Counted from the stretch's first letter, positions 1 through 9,497 are shown. The stretch is 64,000 bases of DNA from Actinernus sp. WN-2022 (GCA_030867875.1 JAOWCC010000553.1:1141001-1205000), one strand, 5' to 3'. Notes: generated from the letters alone by a model not told the origin. Numbers and translations are program-made.

Positions 1-127
1 GACTGAGTACACAAAAACCCTGACAAACTCATGAAAGAACACTGTCTGCTCCTGGAAATGTCACTAAATCGTTCGTGTCCCTGATGCATGCGACATGATA
101 ATTTGTAGATAAAGAACACTTACCTCC

Positions 128-187
128 ATTCAAGTAAAATCCCCGTGGCGATAAAGCATTCAAGTAAAATCCCCGTGGCGATAAAGC
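128..187. repeat. 30-bp tandem duplication, two copies
   Basis: The unit beginning attcaagtaaaatccccgtg occurs twice head to tail with no mismatch. Nothing else recognisable lies in bases 1-420; the short ORFs there look like chance. Confidence 0.85.
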
Positions 188-421
188 ACGTGCAACGGAC
201 TGATGATGCAACCTGACCGCACAAGATACGAAATCTACCGCTGACAACCACATTCACAGCCCAGATTTCACTCGGCCGAAAAAATCATCGCCCACGAAAA
301 ACACACGAAAAACACAAATCGACATGCAGCACGACATAAGCTCAGCCCAGATCGCACTCGGCCACATCGGACAGAGGAACTCCGTCAGCATTAGTTTCGC
401 TGCTCGCTTAAGCTCGCAGCA

Positions 422-537
422 ATTAGACAGTTTAGTGTGTAGTATGGGCGGATATTTTTACGAGTCATGCAGATTTTACGAGTCATGCAAATTGATGAGT
501 AAAAATATTCGCCATACTACACATTAAACTGTCTAAT
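422..537. mobile_element. Small palindromic MITE-like element
   Basis: Two arms of about 45 bases (422-467 and 493-537) are inverted copies of each other with a few mismatches; both outer ends read attagacagttta inward. The short centre contains a 16-base direct repeat (ttttacgagtcatgca, twice). A long hairpin with almost no spacer is typical of foldback or MITE elements. No coding capacity. Confidence 0.65.
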
Positions 538-540
538 AAG

Positions 541-1173
541 AGATTTATCCAACTTTTCTCTCAAGCTACTTTTCTGTCAAACTGGTTCTCTACAGTACAA
601 ATAACCTACAACAGTACAAATATGGCAGGATATTCGTACTTGTTCCAGGCTCTCTCATGTGATATTTGGCTCCATTAAGTACAGTTGGATAATAAAGTAT
701 TTTATTATCAGTATGCATTAAAATAATGGGGATATATACACCTAATTGCAAGAACCTTGTCATATAAAATAAAAAAAGCAAAATAACAAATAGGAATTAA
801 TTAGTGTTGATCACCCATTTATGATCCTAATTCTTTGAACTCTACTTCTAATTTATACGCTTGTCAGTTCAACTTTCCCTTCACAATTACTTGGCCTACT
901 TTCCTTATTTCACCAAACATTGCCATTTTCAATGGAATGAATCTGTTTTCAACAAGAATATTATGCTTTATATCTTCTGTAGAGTAGACAAACCTTCCAT
1001 GGAGACGTGTTTGTACCATGACTGGTTGGAGAAATATGAAAAGTCAAGGATGTCATTTGCAACTCTAATTAATTACTATTTGCTATTTTGATTTGACAAC
1101 ATTCTTGCAATTAGGTGTAAATGGGGATAACATTTAAACTACTGTAAATAAACATATTACCAAGTGAACATAC
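541..1173. other. Non-coding stretch
   Basis: No convincing gene. A perfect 18-base inverted pair (737-754 tacacctaattgcaagaa, and 1102-1119) brackets about 380 bp and may mark a small inserted element. No target duplication was recognised. Confidence 0.3.
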
Positions 1174-1407
1174 TTTTGACTTAACTCTGTCACAGCTGGA
1201 GTGGTCGGCCTGCTCCTGCTGGTTGTCATCCTCCTCCTGTTCCTCGTTTCTCTCCTCCTGCAGGTCCTGTAGGTCCTCCTGGTCCTCGTTTTTCTCCTCC
1301 TGCAGGTCCTCACTTGAAACAACAGGAACTGTGGTTGTAGTTGATTCAACATCACTTTGTGGCAGAAATGCACAGTAAATCAAAACAGAGAGACATGCGA
1401 ATCTCAT
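1174..1407 (-). CDS. Putative first coding exon of a secreted acidic protein
   Basis: The frame opens at ATG 1407. It begins with a signal-peptide-like stretch (MRFACLSVLIYCAFLPQ) and then becomes strongly acidic and Gln-rich, with repeated blocks such as EDLQEEKNEDQ and LQDLQEERNEEQEE. The exon closes at a good donor, AAA|GTATGT, after base 1174, in phase 0. Cleavable leader plus an acidic repeat tract recalls secreted acidic matrix proteins or propeptides, but no domain is recognised and no following exon was found toward lower coordinates. The acidic repeats come from a GAG/CAG-rich microsatellite-like tract, so a chance ORF is possible. Confidence 0.4.
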
Positions 1408-1622
1408 GGTGGAGTTTAGAATCAAAGTGACAGAAGAAACTGAGGAACAGAACCCAAACCGTTATTCTTTATACTGTGTACCACTTAAATGTGGAATGGG
1501 CAATGAAGGGGAACGTTTCTCGTTCAAACCGAACTTTCTGCCACTCGATTGCCAAAATAACATGAAGAAAAAGATACATACCTACATTTGCTGGAGTCTG
1601 AGCTGTCTTTATATTTGTGGCG

Positions 1623-1675
1623 CCTCGCGATAATTCTCCTGTTCCAAACCCCACGAGGGTTCGAGTCCCGCGAGG
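1623..1675 (+). other. Truncated tRNA-like / Pol III-like sequence
   Basis: A perfect 7-bp acceptor-like stem (CCTCGCG at 1623-1629 and CGCGAGG at 1669-1675) encloses a B-box-like T loop (GGTTCGAGTCCC). A T run (1684-1691) follows and could act as a Pol III terminator. The span is only 53 nt, so the D and/or anticodon arm is missing. It is better read as a tRNA-derived SINE fragment or tRNA pseudogene than a functional tRNA. Confidence 0.35.
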
Positions 1676-1787
1676 AAATCCAATTTTTTTTCTTCTATTT
1701 TTTCCATTTCTTTTCTTTCTCTTCTCTCCTCTAGCTACAAGGGGATTCATTTTGTACATAATTTCTTATGTTTTTTAATTTAAAAAA

Positions 1788-1790
<3 letters not shown>

Positions 1791-1818
<28 letters not shown>
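1791..1818. repeat. (TA)n microsatellite
   Basis: Uninterrupted TA dinucleotides in the AT-rich stretch just before the polymerase frame opens. With 1408-1622 and 1676-1869 it forms a non-coding interval that could contain the lost left end of the viral element or an intron. Confidence 0.9.
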
Positions 1819-1821
<3 letters not shown>

Positions 1822-1869
1822 TTTATTTTATGTTATTGGTGTCTTATTTATTTTATGTATTATTGATAG

Positions 1870-4800
1870 GCCCTTCAAGACGTTACGGTAGCGATAACGA
1901 GAGTCCTGGAGACCACACTAGGGGATGCCGCCCCGCAAGACAGAGTACGCCTGACGTTAGACGCACCGCATCTGGACTACCCGTTGTCTTTTCCCTACCT
2001 AATGAGATCCCACCTCACTCCCGCCCTGGTCATGGCTAGAATTGGGGAGATTACGCAATCGAGCCAAGAATTCATACTGCAGGGGCGTTTCCACATCCAT
2101 GTGTTTCACGTGAAAATACCCAGTGAGGGAAGTGGGCGCGTGGCCCGTTGCTGTACGACCGACTTGGAAAAATTTAAAAAAATCAAACGTAGCCTTGTGA
2201 GGATATGGAATTCTGACGAATTGTGTATGGCCCGAAGCTTGGTTACGGCCCTGGCCCGGCAACAGAACCATCCTAAATACAAACAAATAAGCAGAGGGAG
2301 ACCCCAACAACGGACTCTAGCCTTGGAACTCCACCGCCAGGCGGGCGTCCCTATTCGTCCGTGTGGGATCCCGGAGCTCAAACGTTTCCAGGCCTACTTG
2401 GCAGGTCAAGGGGTAGAAGTGAATCTGGTCTCCCGAGAGCATATGAACAGCATTATCTTCTCGGGCCACCTCCCTCAGGCCAACTACCGCGTGTACATCT
2501 ACCAAACCGAGGACCACCACTTCGACGTCATCAACAACATGCGGGGTCTCCTGAACGCAAAATACTTCTGCCCCTACTGTAAGAAGACCTACAACGATCC
2601 TAGACGGCACGTTTGTGACACGACCTGCGGCTGTTGTGGGGTCAAGGATTGCACTCCCCTCGTCCAGGGTGAGAAATTTCAATGGAGAAAATGTGACCAG
2701 TGCAATCGGTGGTTCAAGAGTGGGGACTGCTTCGACAACCACCGCCGTCGCCTCCCCCGCCGGTCGGGGCACGGGAATCTCCACACCAGAACATGGAGCC
2801 TGTGCGAACGGTACAGTCGTTGTGACCAGTGCGGGGTGACGGTGGACCATCTGGCACGGGGGCGGTCTGGAGTCCACGTGTGCGGAGAATACAAGTGCCG
2901 GAGTTGCCAAGCTGTTGTCCAACCGGACCATCTGTGCTACATGCAAGTGGTGGACCAGAAACCCCCGAGCCTAATCCCAGTTGACAACGATGATGACGAG
3001 GATGAGGAGGATGCCTACGCGGCCCTCCTGGCGGAAGAGGAAGAGACGGAGCGCGCCGCAGCAGAAGACGAGGGAGACAAGTTCCGATACATTTTCTTTG
3101 ATTTCGAAGCCATGCCCCTAACACAACATGTGGTCAACTTTGCGGGAGTGTCCAAAGTGTGCGATCTCTGTGTGGACCACCCAGACTGGAATACCTGCCT
3201 TCAATGTGGCCAACGGAAAGTAGAGTTCAGAGGCCCCACGACCCTCCCCCAATTCTGTGATTGGCTCTTCTCGGGGGATCACAAAAACTACGTGTGCCTG
3301 GCCCACAACGCCATGGGGTACGACTCCTACCCTATCCTGGAATACCTCTTCAAGAACGCTATTAAACCTAAAGTTCTCTTCCGCGGCGGCAAGGCGATGG
3401 TGGTAACCATCCCCGGCTACAAGTTGGTCCTCAAAGACTCGTTGCTCTTCATCCCTCTGGCCCTCAAACAATTCCCCGTTACGTTTGGTTTCCAGGCCGA
3501 AAACCTCAACAAATTGGATTTTCCCATCTTTTTCAATACGCCAGAGCATCAACAGTACGTGGGGCCGCTCCCAGACCTACATTATTACGATTCGGATTCG
3601 TTGAGTCCGCAAGGCAAAGAAGAACTGACGGCTTGGCATGCGGCCGAACGGGCTCGCGGCGTGGTCTTCGACTTCCAGAAAGAATTGGCCCTCTATTGCC
3701 ATCGGGATGTGGCCATCTTGCAACGGGCCTGTTTGGCGTTCCGGGGTACTATGATGAAAGCGGCGGGGATCGATCCCTTTACCAGGACCGTGACACTCGC
3801 CTCTATGTGCAACCTGGTCTTCCGCAAGAAATTCCTCAGACCGAACACCATTGCGGTCTTGCCACGGCTCGGCTACCGGCCCAAGGACGTGCAGTCGGCG
3901 TTGGCCCTCCAATGGCTGGCCCACGTGGAGCGGCGGGACGGGATTCAGATCCAGCACGCGGGCAATTTGGGAGAGAAGCGCGTGGGCCCTTACAAACTGG
4001 ACGGGTACCACGATGCTACCCGCACGGCCTACGAAATAAATGGCTGTTTTTGGCACGGATGCGAACGTTGCACCCCCCAAGAGAAAGTCCACCCCCTTCT
4101 CCACTGCACGATGAAAACGTTGGCCGACCGGTCACGAGACAAGAGGTTGTACTTGGAACAGCAAGGGCTCCGCGTGATCCAGATCAAGGAATGTGAAATT
4201 CGTATGGCCATGGCCTTGGACCCTACCATCGAATCCCTAGCGCCCATCTCTCAAGCCCAGCTTCCCCTCGACCCCAAGAAAGCGTTCTTTGGAGGGCGGA
4301 CCAACGGGATCAAGACTTACTGGGAAGCCCAAGAGGGAGAATGGATGGAGGCTCTGGATGTGTGCTCCCTGTACCCCTGGGTGCAAAAAACACAACTGTT
4401 CCCGCTGGGCCATCCAAACATCCTCACCGAAGATCTAGACCCTACCCTCCCGTACGAGGGGTTAATCCACCTCAAGATCTTACCGCCACGCCGCCTGTTT
4501 TTCCCGGTCCTCCCGACGCACGTGGGAGAGAAACTCCTGTTTACCCTCTGTCGGACCTGCGCCGACGACAAGAACACCGAACCCTGCCGCCACGACGACG
4601 AGGCCCGGGCGTTGACAGGCACTTGGGTGAGCCACGAACTCCACGAGGCCCTGCGCCAAGGCTACCGTGTCCTGGAAATGTACAGGGTGTGGCGTTATCC
4701 CGAGTCGGAGCAGTACGATCCCACCACCGGCACCCGGGGGTTGTTCACGGACTACGTGAACACCTTCCTGAAGATGAAACAAGAAGCGAGCGGGTGGCCG

Positions 4801-5616
4801 CCCGGGTGTAACACCGACGAGGAGAAAGCCTCTTTTATAGAGAATTATCGGGTAGCCACAGGGATTTTACTGGAGGAGGACAAGATTGCGTTCAACGCGG
4901 GGATGCGGGCCCTGGCGAAATGGATTCTCAACACTTTGTGGGGCAAGTTCGGCCAGAAGCAGAACCCTCGGCAGACGGAGTACGTCACCGAGTTGGACCG
5001 CTACTTCGAGCTCATGATGAGCGACGAGAAGGAAGTCCAAGATATTCTGTTCGTCCACGAGGATATGGTGCAAGTGCAGTAAACGAACGCCCCCAATCAC
5101 ATTGACTCCAATCCCCACACCAACGTCGTGTTTGCCGCCTACACTACAGCCCACGCACGCCTGAAACTCTATTCTTACCTCCACCTCTTGAAGGACCGCA
5201 TCGCCTACCACGATACAGACAGTATTTATTTCACACAGAAAGCAGGGCAAGTGGCGCCCCCGATCGGACAATTTCTAGGCGACATGACGAATGAATTGAA
5301 AGAAGGAGAGCACATTGTCCGTTTTGCCTGTACCGGGCCCAAGAGTTACGGGTATGAAACGAGTCAGGGCCGCACAGTCTGCAAGGTGAAGGGGTTACGC
5401 CTCAATGTGCGAAATCGGGCGATCGTAAACCTCGAGACCATAGTGGCCATGGTGCAAGGGCAAGGGGAACCCACACGGACGGTGGTGACGCCGCACGCCA
5501 TCCACCGCAATACCCAAGACAGGACGCTGCACACCCGTTCCGAGACCAAGACCTTCAAGGTGGTCTACGACAAGAGGGTGCTCCGAGGGTATCAGAGCTA
5601 CCCTTACGGCTACTAG
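1870..5616 (+). pseudogene. polB: Protein-primed family B DNA polymerase with one in-frame stop
   Basis: The frame is open from 1870 to a TAA at 5080-5082 and continues in the same frame to TAG 5614-5616. In order: an N-terminal conserved domain; five Cys/His zinc-knuckle-like clusters (about residues 197-320 counted from base 1984, e.g. CPYCKKTY and CDQCNRWF); an acidic linker; 3'-5' exonuclease motifs (FDFEA near 373, AHNAMGYD near 440, YCHRDV near 570); a Vsr/PD-(D/E)XK-like endonuclease insert (EINGCFWHGC, IKECEI, about 672-740); polymerase motif A (DVCSLYP, 792), motif B (NTLWGKFG, about 982) and motif C (HDTDSIYF, about 1076). The stop falls between B and C, so the truncated product would lack a catalytic Asp. 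No ATG precedes the conserved N-terminus; the frame begins right after a splice-acceptor-like attgatag, so an upstream exon is possible. Confidence 0.92.
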
Positions 5617-5649
5617 AGACAAAGACAAAGAGACTCTAGAATAATTTTT

Positions 5650-5663
5650 TTTATTGTAATAAA
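5650..5663. terminator. Shared convergent poly(A) signals
   Basis: AATAAA on the + strand at 5658-5663 follows the polymerase stop. The reverse-strand AATAAA (tttatt at 5650-5655) lies just beyond the last minus-strand ORF. The two transcription units therefore end tail to tail within 100 bases. Confidence 0.6.
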
Positions 5664-5709
5664 TAGTTCAGTTCCTTTGAGCTGTGATACTAAAGTCTCA
5701 GTCTTTATT

Positions 5710-5967
5710 TTAGAGGAACTCCATCTTGTAAGGCTTGAGTCTTGGATGCTTGCGCAGGAATCCTTCCCAAATACAAATATCATAGACCAACTCCACATAG
5801 AATCCATAATAGGTTCCTTCGCAGTCGCTCAGCACATACTGCTTCCTTTCGCCTTCGCTCAGGTATTCTTCCATCCAGTTCCCAAACGTAGAATAGCACA
5901 TGTGGCACTCGCCAACAATGACATCGTCGCCTGCCTCAGCTCCATAGAAAGTAATATCTAGACCCAT
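5710..5967 (-). CDS. 85-aa ORF, unknown, start MGLDITFYG
   Basis: ATG at 5967, stop TAA at 5710-5712. The protein is Tyr- and acid-rich, with a pair of cysteines (GECHMCYS) and no transmembrane segment or basic tail. It is the last gene of the minus-strand cluster, next to the convergent poly(A) site, and is unlike the basic ORF beside it. A start of this type is also seen in small phage proteins, but that is too weak to assign a function. Its place in a compact viral block and its good ATG argue that it is real. Confidence 0.55.
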   Translation of the reverse strand: MGLDITFYGAEAGDDVIVGECHMCYSTFGNWMEEYLSEGERKQYVLSDCEGTYYGFYVELVYDICIWEGFLRKHPRLKPYKMEFL

Positions 5968-6033
5968 GACGTTCACAGCTTGAAGAGCAACGAGTAATGA
6001 TAGAAAATTGTCTTTTTCTTTTCTTCAAGTCTT

Positions 6034-6273
6034 TTACTTCAGGTGTTTGACGTTCCACCGGCTGATACTCTTGCCTTTGCGCTTGCCCGACGTGGTCGTC
6101 GTTCGTCTCGTTGTTTCGGTACGGCCGTCTTTCGATTTTCGGCTTGTGATCTTGCGCACGGTTTGCGTTCCCCCTGACTTCCTCCTTTTCTTCCTCAGTC
6201 GGTTCGCTTGGGCGACACGGCGTTGCCAGAGCGCTTGTCCCAATCCCGCGGGTCTCGTTAGGGTTCGTGCCAT
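6034..6273 (-). CDS. Small highly basic core-like protein
   Basis: ATG at 6273, 79 aa. The sequence is dominated by Arg, Lys, Thr and Ser (e.g. NRLRKKRRKSGG, TTSGKRKGKS) with almost no acidic residues. That is the composition expected of a viral DNA-condensing protein comparable in kind to adenovirus core proteins. It ends SRWNVKHLK, strikingly like the TRWSVKRHK end of the basic ORF at 7060-7350, so the two are probably duplicates. Only 19 bases separate its start from the stop of the next upstream gene. Function is inferred from composition and context. Confidence 0.6.
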   Translation of the reverse strand: MARTLTRPAGLGQALWQRRVAQANRLRKKRRKSGGTQTVRKITSRKSKDGRTETTRRTTTTSGKRKGKSISRWNVKHLK

Positions 6274-6292
6274 GGCGACAATGAAGGGGGGT

Positions 6293-7096
6293 TTAAAAAG
6301 GACGCCAATTTAAAGGCGGTTTTTGGGCGGAGCCTGTGCCAAAAGAGAGGCGACGGCTGCCCCCACGGGGACCCCCACGGGAAAAGGCTTTGTAGGGGGT
6401 CCTGGAGAACGGTGTTTCCTCTCGGCGGGGCGGGAGATCTTTGTAAGGGAGTTCTTCTGGAGTCGCGGCGGTTCGTTTAGGCCGGGGCGTGTACTCTTTC
6501 TTCTTGGAGATGAGATCGCGGGGGTGGCGGACGAGATCTTTAGGAATTTTTTCTTCCGCTAGAAATTGCATGAAATCACGGTAGCCCGGGGATGTGCGGG
6601 TGGAAGAAGAATGCACCGCTTCTTTAATCAGATCGGCGATTTGACTGCCCGGTAGGGTTTGCCTGTAGAGTTTCACTTCCCCTTGCGCATTCCAGGAAAT
6701 TTTCTGTCCCCCTTTCAGTTTCAACAGATTGACCAGCACCGACGCTAAAGGTTTGCTGGAAGGGGGTACTTTTCGCAAAGCGCCCCTTTGGCTCTGGGTT
6801 AACACTTTTGCCGCCACGGCCATGAAGGGACTAGGTTCAATGGTTTCGCGACGCCGGACGTATTTCTGGAGTAAATCTTGAAACTGGTCGGCGCTTGCCG
6901 GTTTCTCTGGGGTTTCTAGGACCTGCGCCATGGCCTTTTGGTACTGACTGAGCACTTTAACCCCTTTGGTCGTGTCCACACGAAGCTGTTGTTCCAACCA
7001 CCGCATAGACTCTTCCGGCACCAAGACCATGCGCATAGGGTTGGCCCCCTCGGCCTCTTTCATCGCTTTTTTCGTTTGTGTCGCTTCACGGACCAT
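6293..7096 (-). CDS. Conserved Maverick/adintovirus protein of unknown function
   Basis: ATG at 7096, 267 aa. An N-terminal part (VLVPEESMRWLEQQ) is followed by a conserved-looking globular segment (KISWNAQGEVKLYRQTLPGS, then SPGYRDFMQFLAEEKIP) and a low-complexity Arg/Gly/Pro tail (RGGPRGGSRR). The middle resembles a protein family I recognise from invertebrate Maverick-type elements, where it recurs beside capsid genes without assigned function. The 5' end overlaps the 3' end of the basic ORF at 7060-7350 by 37 bases in another frame. The basic tail could bind nucleic acid; that is inference. Confidence 0.7.
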   Translation of the reverse strand: MVREATQTKKAMKEAEGANPMRMVLVPEESMRWLEQQLRVDTTKGVKVLSQYQKAMAQVLETPEKPASADQFQDLLQKYVRRRETIEPSPFMAVAAKVLTQSQRGALRKVPPSSKPLASVLVNLLKLKGGQKISWNAQGEVKLYRQTLPGSQIADLIKEAVHSSSTRTSPGYRDFMQFLAEEKIPKDLVRHPRDLISKKKEYTPRPKRTAATPEELPYKDLPPRREETPFSRTPYKAFSRGGPRGGSRRLSFGTGSAQKPPLNWRPF

Positions 7097-7350
7097 CGCG
7101 TCACGGAAATTCCTACTGGGGCTGCTGGAGGGTGGTGTGGGGCCCGCTTCCTTTTCCCTGTCTGGGATTTCTTCTTGGGCGGCCGCGTCTTATACTTTCT
7201 TCGGATTTGCTTCGCCGCCCGGACGGTCCTGCTGACTTTTTTTCCCGGTACGGTTTGATGCTGCCTTTTTCGCAGGCGGGCTAAAAACAACTGCCACCGG
7301 GCCGGGTCTGTACCCTCGGGCGCCGGCCAGTTGCGGATTGGTTGGACCAT
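7060..7350 (-). CDS. Small basic core-like protein, overlapping both neighbours
   Basis: ATG at 7348-7350, 96 aa, very rich in Lys/Arg (SRTVRAAKQIRRKYKTRPPKKK, KRKRAPHH), ending TRWSVKRHKRKKR. The first 161 bases lie inside the 3' end of the pX-like gene, and the last 37 inside the start of the gene at 7096. The shared C-terminal motif with the 6034-6273 protein supports it as a genuine paralogue rather than a shadow frame. Probable DNA-condensing virion protein, by composition only. Confidence 0.5.
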   Translation of the reverse strand: MVQPIRNWPAPEGTDPARWQLFLARLRKRQHQTVPGKKVSRTVRAAKQIRRKYKTRPPKKKSQTGKRKRAPHHPPAAPVGISVTRWSVKRHKRKKR

Positions 7351-7957
7351 TCAGGACCAAATATAAGGTTGACTCAGTTCTCGGGCGTACTCTTCCGGGG
7401 AAGGGTATTTTGTCGTCGGATAGCCTGGAGCCCTGTACCCTCCGGCTTGTTCCAGCTCTTTCTTGATCCTTAAACTTAACCCCTCTACGGAACAACGACC
7501 CCTCTGGCGCAACGAACCCTCCGGCTTGCTCCAGAGCTTTCTTGACTCCGTAGCCTACGCCTCCACTGATAGCGCCAGCGGCAACGGCTTTGCCAGCAAG
7601 AACGGCGGCGGCAATGAGGGCGGCGGTCGTGAAAATGAACCCTCCTCGCTGGCCCACGGCCTTTTTAAGCTTGGCTTTCTGCAACGCTGTCGAGGAGGAG
7701 AGCAGAATCCTTTTCCTCACGGCCGGCGGCAGGGCTTTGTTGGCTATTTTTCGAAGTTTCGCCTTGATGGGGGCAAAAATTTTCTTCGCACGGGCGCCTA
7801 TCGGTAAAGTCCCGAGCAAGGCGTTGTGCACCACTTCGCTGACGGCGTTGATTTGATGTTGGCTCGCGGCCCGGATGAGTTTCTTTTTCTGACCGAGATC
7901 CGCTTTGGCAAATTGACGGAGGAACGTGGCGCTGCGTTGAAGCAAGGGGGAGGCCAT
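7190..7957 (-). CDS. pX-like virion protein precursor with Gly-Gly motif and hydrophobic segment
   Basis: The chosen start is ATG 7957 (a GTG lies two codons upstream). An N-terminal helical basic region (LGQKKKLIRAASQHQINAV, then KAKLRKIANKALPPAVRKRI) precedes QRGGF at about residue 108 and a 35-residue Ala/Gly hydrophobic stretch. A second GGF (EQAGGF) follows. Gly-Gly-x sites before a membrane-active segment resemble adenain-processed precursors, and the adjacent cluster encodes such a protease. The tail is basic. Similar proteins accompany capsid genes in adintovirus-type elements. Cleavage and membrane activity are inferred. Confidence 0.65.
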   Translation of the reverse strand: MASPLLQRSATFLRQFAKADLGQKKKLIRAASQHQINAVSEVVHNALLGTLPIGARAKKIFAPIKAKLRKIANKALPPAVRKRILLSSSTALQKAKLKKAVGQRGGFIFTTAALIAAAVLAGKAVAAGAISGGVGYGVKKALEQAGGFVAPEGSLFRRGVKFKDQERAGTSRRVQGSRLSDDKIPFPGRVRPRTESTLYLVLNGPTNPQLAGARGYRPGPVAVVFSPPAKKAASNRTGKKSQQDRPGGEANPKKV

Positions 7958-8027
7958 CACCACAACTGAACGGATTCCCTGGGGGGCCTAGCCTATAAAG
8001 TTATTCCGCTTTGTTCCCCTTCGCCAC

Positions 8028-8969
8028 TCAGGACCTTGAAAAAGGGGGATGGAAGGTTGTTTTGCTGTTGGGCCTTTTCCACACCGCCCCACGAAGTGAT
8101 TGGGATGGGACGCGGCCCTTTGGTTTTTTCACTCTTTTAGCCGTCTTCTTCTTGGAGCCTCCGCGTTGTTGTTGTAGTATCTTTTTGGCGACGGGGATCA
8201 TCCATCTGGGGTTTCCTCGTTGTTTATACATCGTTTTGACGACGGGTTTCAGAGCGTCAAGGCTAGGTTTTATCATGGGGGTAATTTCCTTCTTCAGTTC
8301 CGCCCAAAGTCCCGACCCCTTTTGATCCTCCTCCAGCACGTAGGCGTGATGCTGTTTCCCCTCCTCGGAGAAAATATTCGTGCGCAATCGGATTTGGGGC
8401 GGGGTCCTGGGGTGCAGGTCGAAGAGGAGGTAGCCAAAGGGGCGTTGGGTAGCGTCCTGGTAGGCCCGCATCACCGCCGGCACTTGCCCCGGAAAGGCCT
8501 GCTCGCCCAATTTCCGGACTTGCAACGAATCCCGGGCGTTTTTAAAAGCCACCAGGTAGTGGGCGTTGATGGAAATGGTGCGCGCGTACTTGCCTGGGGG
8601 GAAAATGTTCTGGGTCAGGTACAGCACGGAAATGTTGTGGTGGTGCGAGCCTTTGGTGAACAGGTCCACCACCCGCTCGTCCTTGGAGCCTTCTTTCATC
8701 AAATCGTCCAGGATCAAGAGGCCCGGCTTGCCGCGAAAGGGGGCGTACGGGTCGTCGGGAAGCCCCGCCACAAATTTCACCCCCAATTGTTTTTGCATGG
8801 CTGTGAAACGGGGTTGCCAGGCGCTGCCATAGCAGTACACGATCGTGAGGGGTGGTTGGGTGAAATGGGATTTCACATGGTGCAGGAGTCTTTCGGTGAA
8901 CACCGTTTTCCCCGATTGACTCTGACCCGTGATCAAGATATTGCAGGGCGCTTGGAAACGGACATCCAT
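8028..8969 (-). CDS. Genome-packaging ATPase (FtsK/HerA-type, A32-like)
   Basis: ATG at 8967-8969, 313 aa. Walker A GQSQSGKT sits at residues 14-21, Walker B LLILDDL at about 84-90, followed by a conserved TQN (sensor-like) in YLTQNIFPPG. The last 60 residues are a Lys/Arg-rich tail. Family knowledge: this ATPase powers DNA packaging into the capsid in Mavericks, adintoviruses and NCLDV relatives. It lies 66 bases after the protease stop and 70 bases before the pX-like start on the same strand. The frame is intact with both nucleotide-binding motifs. Confidence 0.9.
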   Translation of the reverse strand: MDVRFQAPCNILITGQSQSGKTVFTERLLHHVKSHFTQPPLTIVYCYGSAWQPRFTAMQKQLGVKFVAGLPDDPYAPFRGKPGLLILDDLMKEGSKDERVVDLFTKGSHHHNISVLYLTQNIFPPGKYARTISINAHYLVAFKNARDSLQVRKLGEQAFPGQVPAVMRAYQDATQRPFGYLLFDLHPRTPPQIRLRTNIFSEEGKQHHAYVLEEDQKGSGLWAELKKEITPMIKPSLDALKPVVKTMYKQRGNPRWMIPVAKKILQQQRGGSKKKTAKRVKKPKGRVPSQSLRGAVWKRPNSKTTFHPPFSRS

Positions 8970-9035
8970 TGCGCCTCACACCCTTCCCAAGAATAACAAG
9001 ACATGGAGGTGGGGAACTTGTTTTATTTTATTTTT

Positions 9036-9497
9036 TTAGTGTCTCTCAAACTGATAACACATTGATCGTGAAGGATCCCTGGTTGTCTTGGTCTTCCACC
9101 GCTGGAGGTTCTGCAGGACCTCCGCCAGGGACCGACCGTGGGCTCGGCGCAGGAGGTAGTACAGGCAATAACTGCCGCACACGTTGGACTTGTTCCCTTG
9201 CAACATCACGTTGTTTTTCCTATGCTGGGCGTTCCCCTGCCGCACGTACTCTTGCAACCCGTAATAAGAGGCGGGAAAGCCATAACTGTCGAAGAATTCA
9301 TTCAGGCCTTGGCGCGGAAAATAAAAGGCCAACCAATGGGTGCCTGGTCCGTCGGCATTGTCGGTATTGAGAATGAACGAGGCGGGGCGGGTCACGCGGC
9401 GGGGCCGTAGGTCCATGGGAAACACGCCCCGAAACGAGGCGCGGAGCCACCAATCGTGACGGGCCAAGACCGCCAATTGCGATGTGTAGGTGGTCAT
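9036..9497 (-). CDS. Adenain-like cysteine protease
   Basis: ATG at 9495-9497, 153 aa, a little shorter than adenovirus protease. The catalytic residues appear in the expected order: His in GTHWLAFYF, acidic residue in FFDSYG, Gln in VMLQGN, and nucleophile Cys in SNVCGSYC. Family role: maturation cleavage of virion precursors, typically at Gly-rich sites such as those in the neighbouring Gly-Gly proteins. The start lies one base after the capsid stop (TAAGATG), suggesting coupled expression from one transcript. A reverse-strand AATAAA-type signal follows its stop near 9020-9035. Confidence 0.88.
   Translation of the reverse strand: MTTYTSQLAVLARHDWWLRASFRGVFPMDLRPRRVTRPASFILNTDNADGPGTHWLAFYFPRQGLNEFFDSYGFPASYYGLQEYVRQGNAQHRKNNVMLQGNKSNVCGSYCLYYLLRRAHGRSLAEVLQNLQRWKTKTTRDPSRSMCYQFERH

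Noticed and set aside
3118..4104. Long antisense ORFs across the polymerase
   Set aside because: They are shadows of the GC-rich polymerase frame, with no motifs of their own.
8220..8996. 258-codon + strand ORF opposite the ATPase
   Set aside because: The minus frame carries Walker A and B motifs; the + frame has none.
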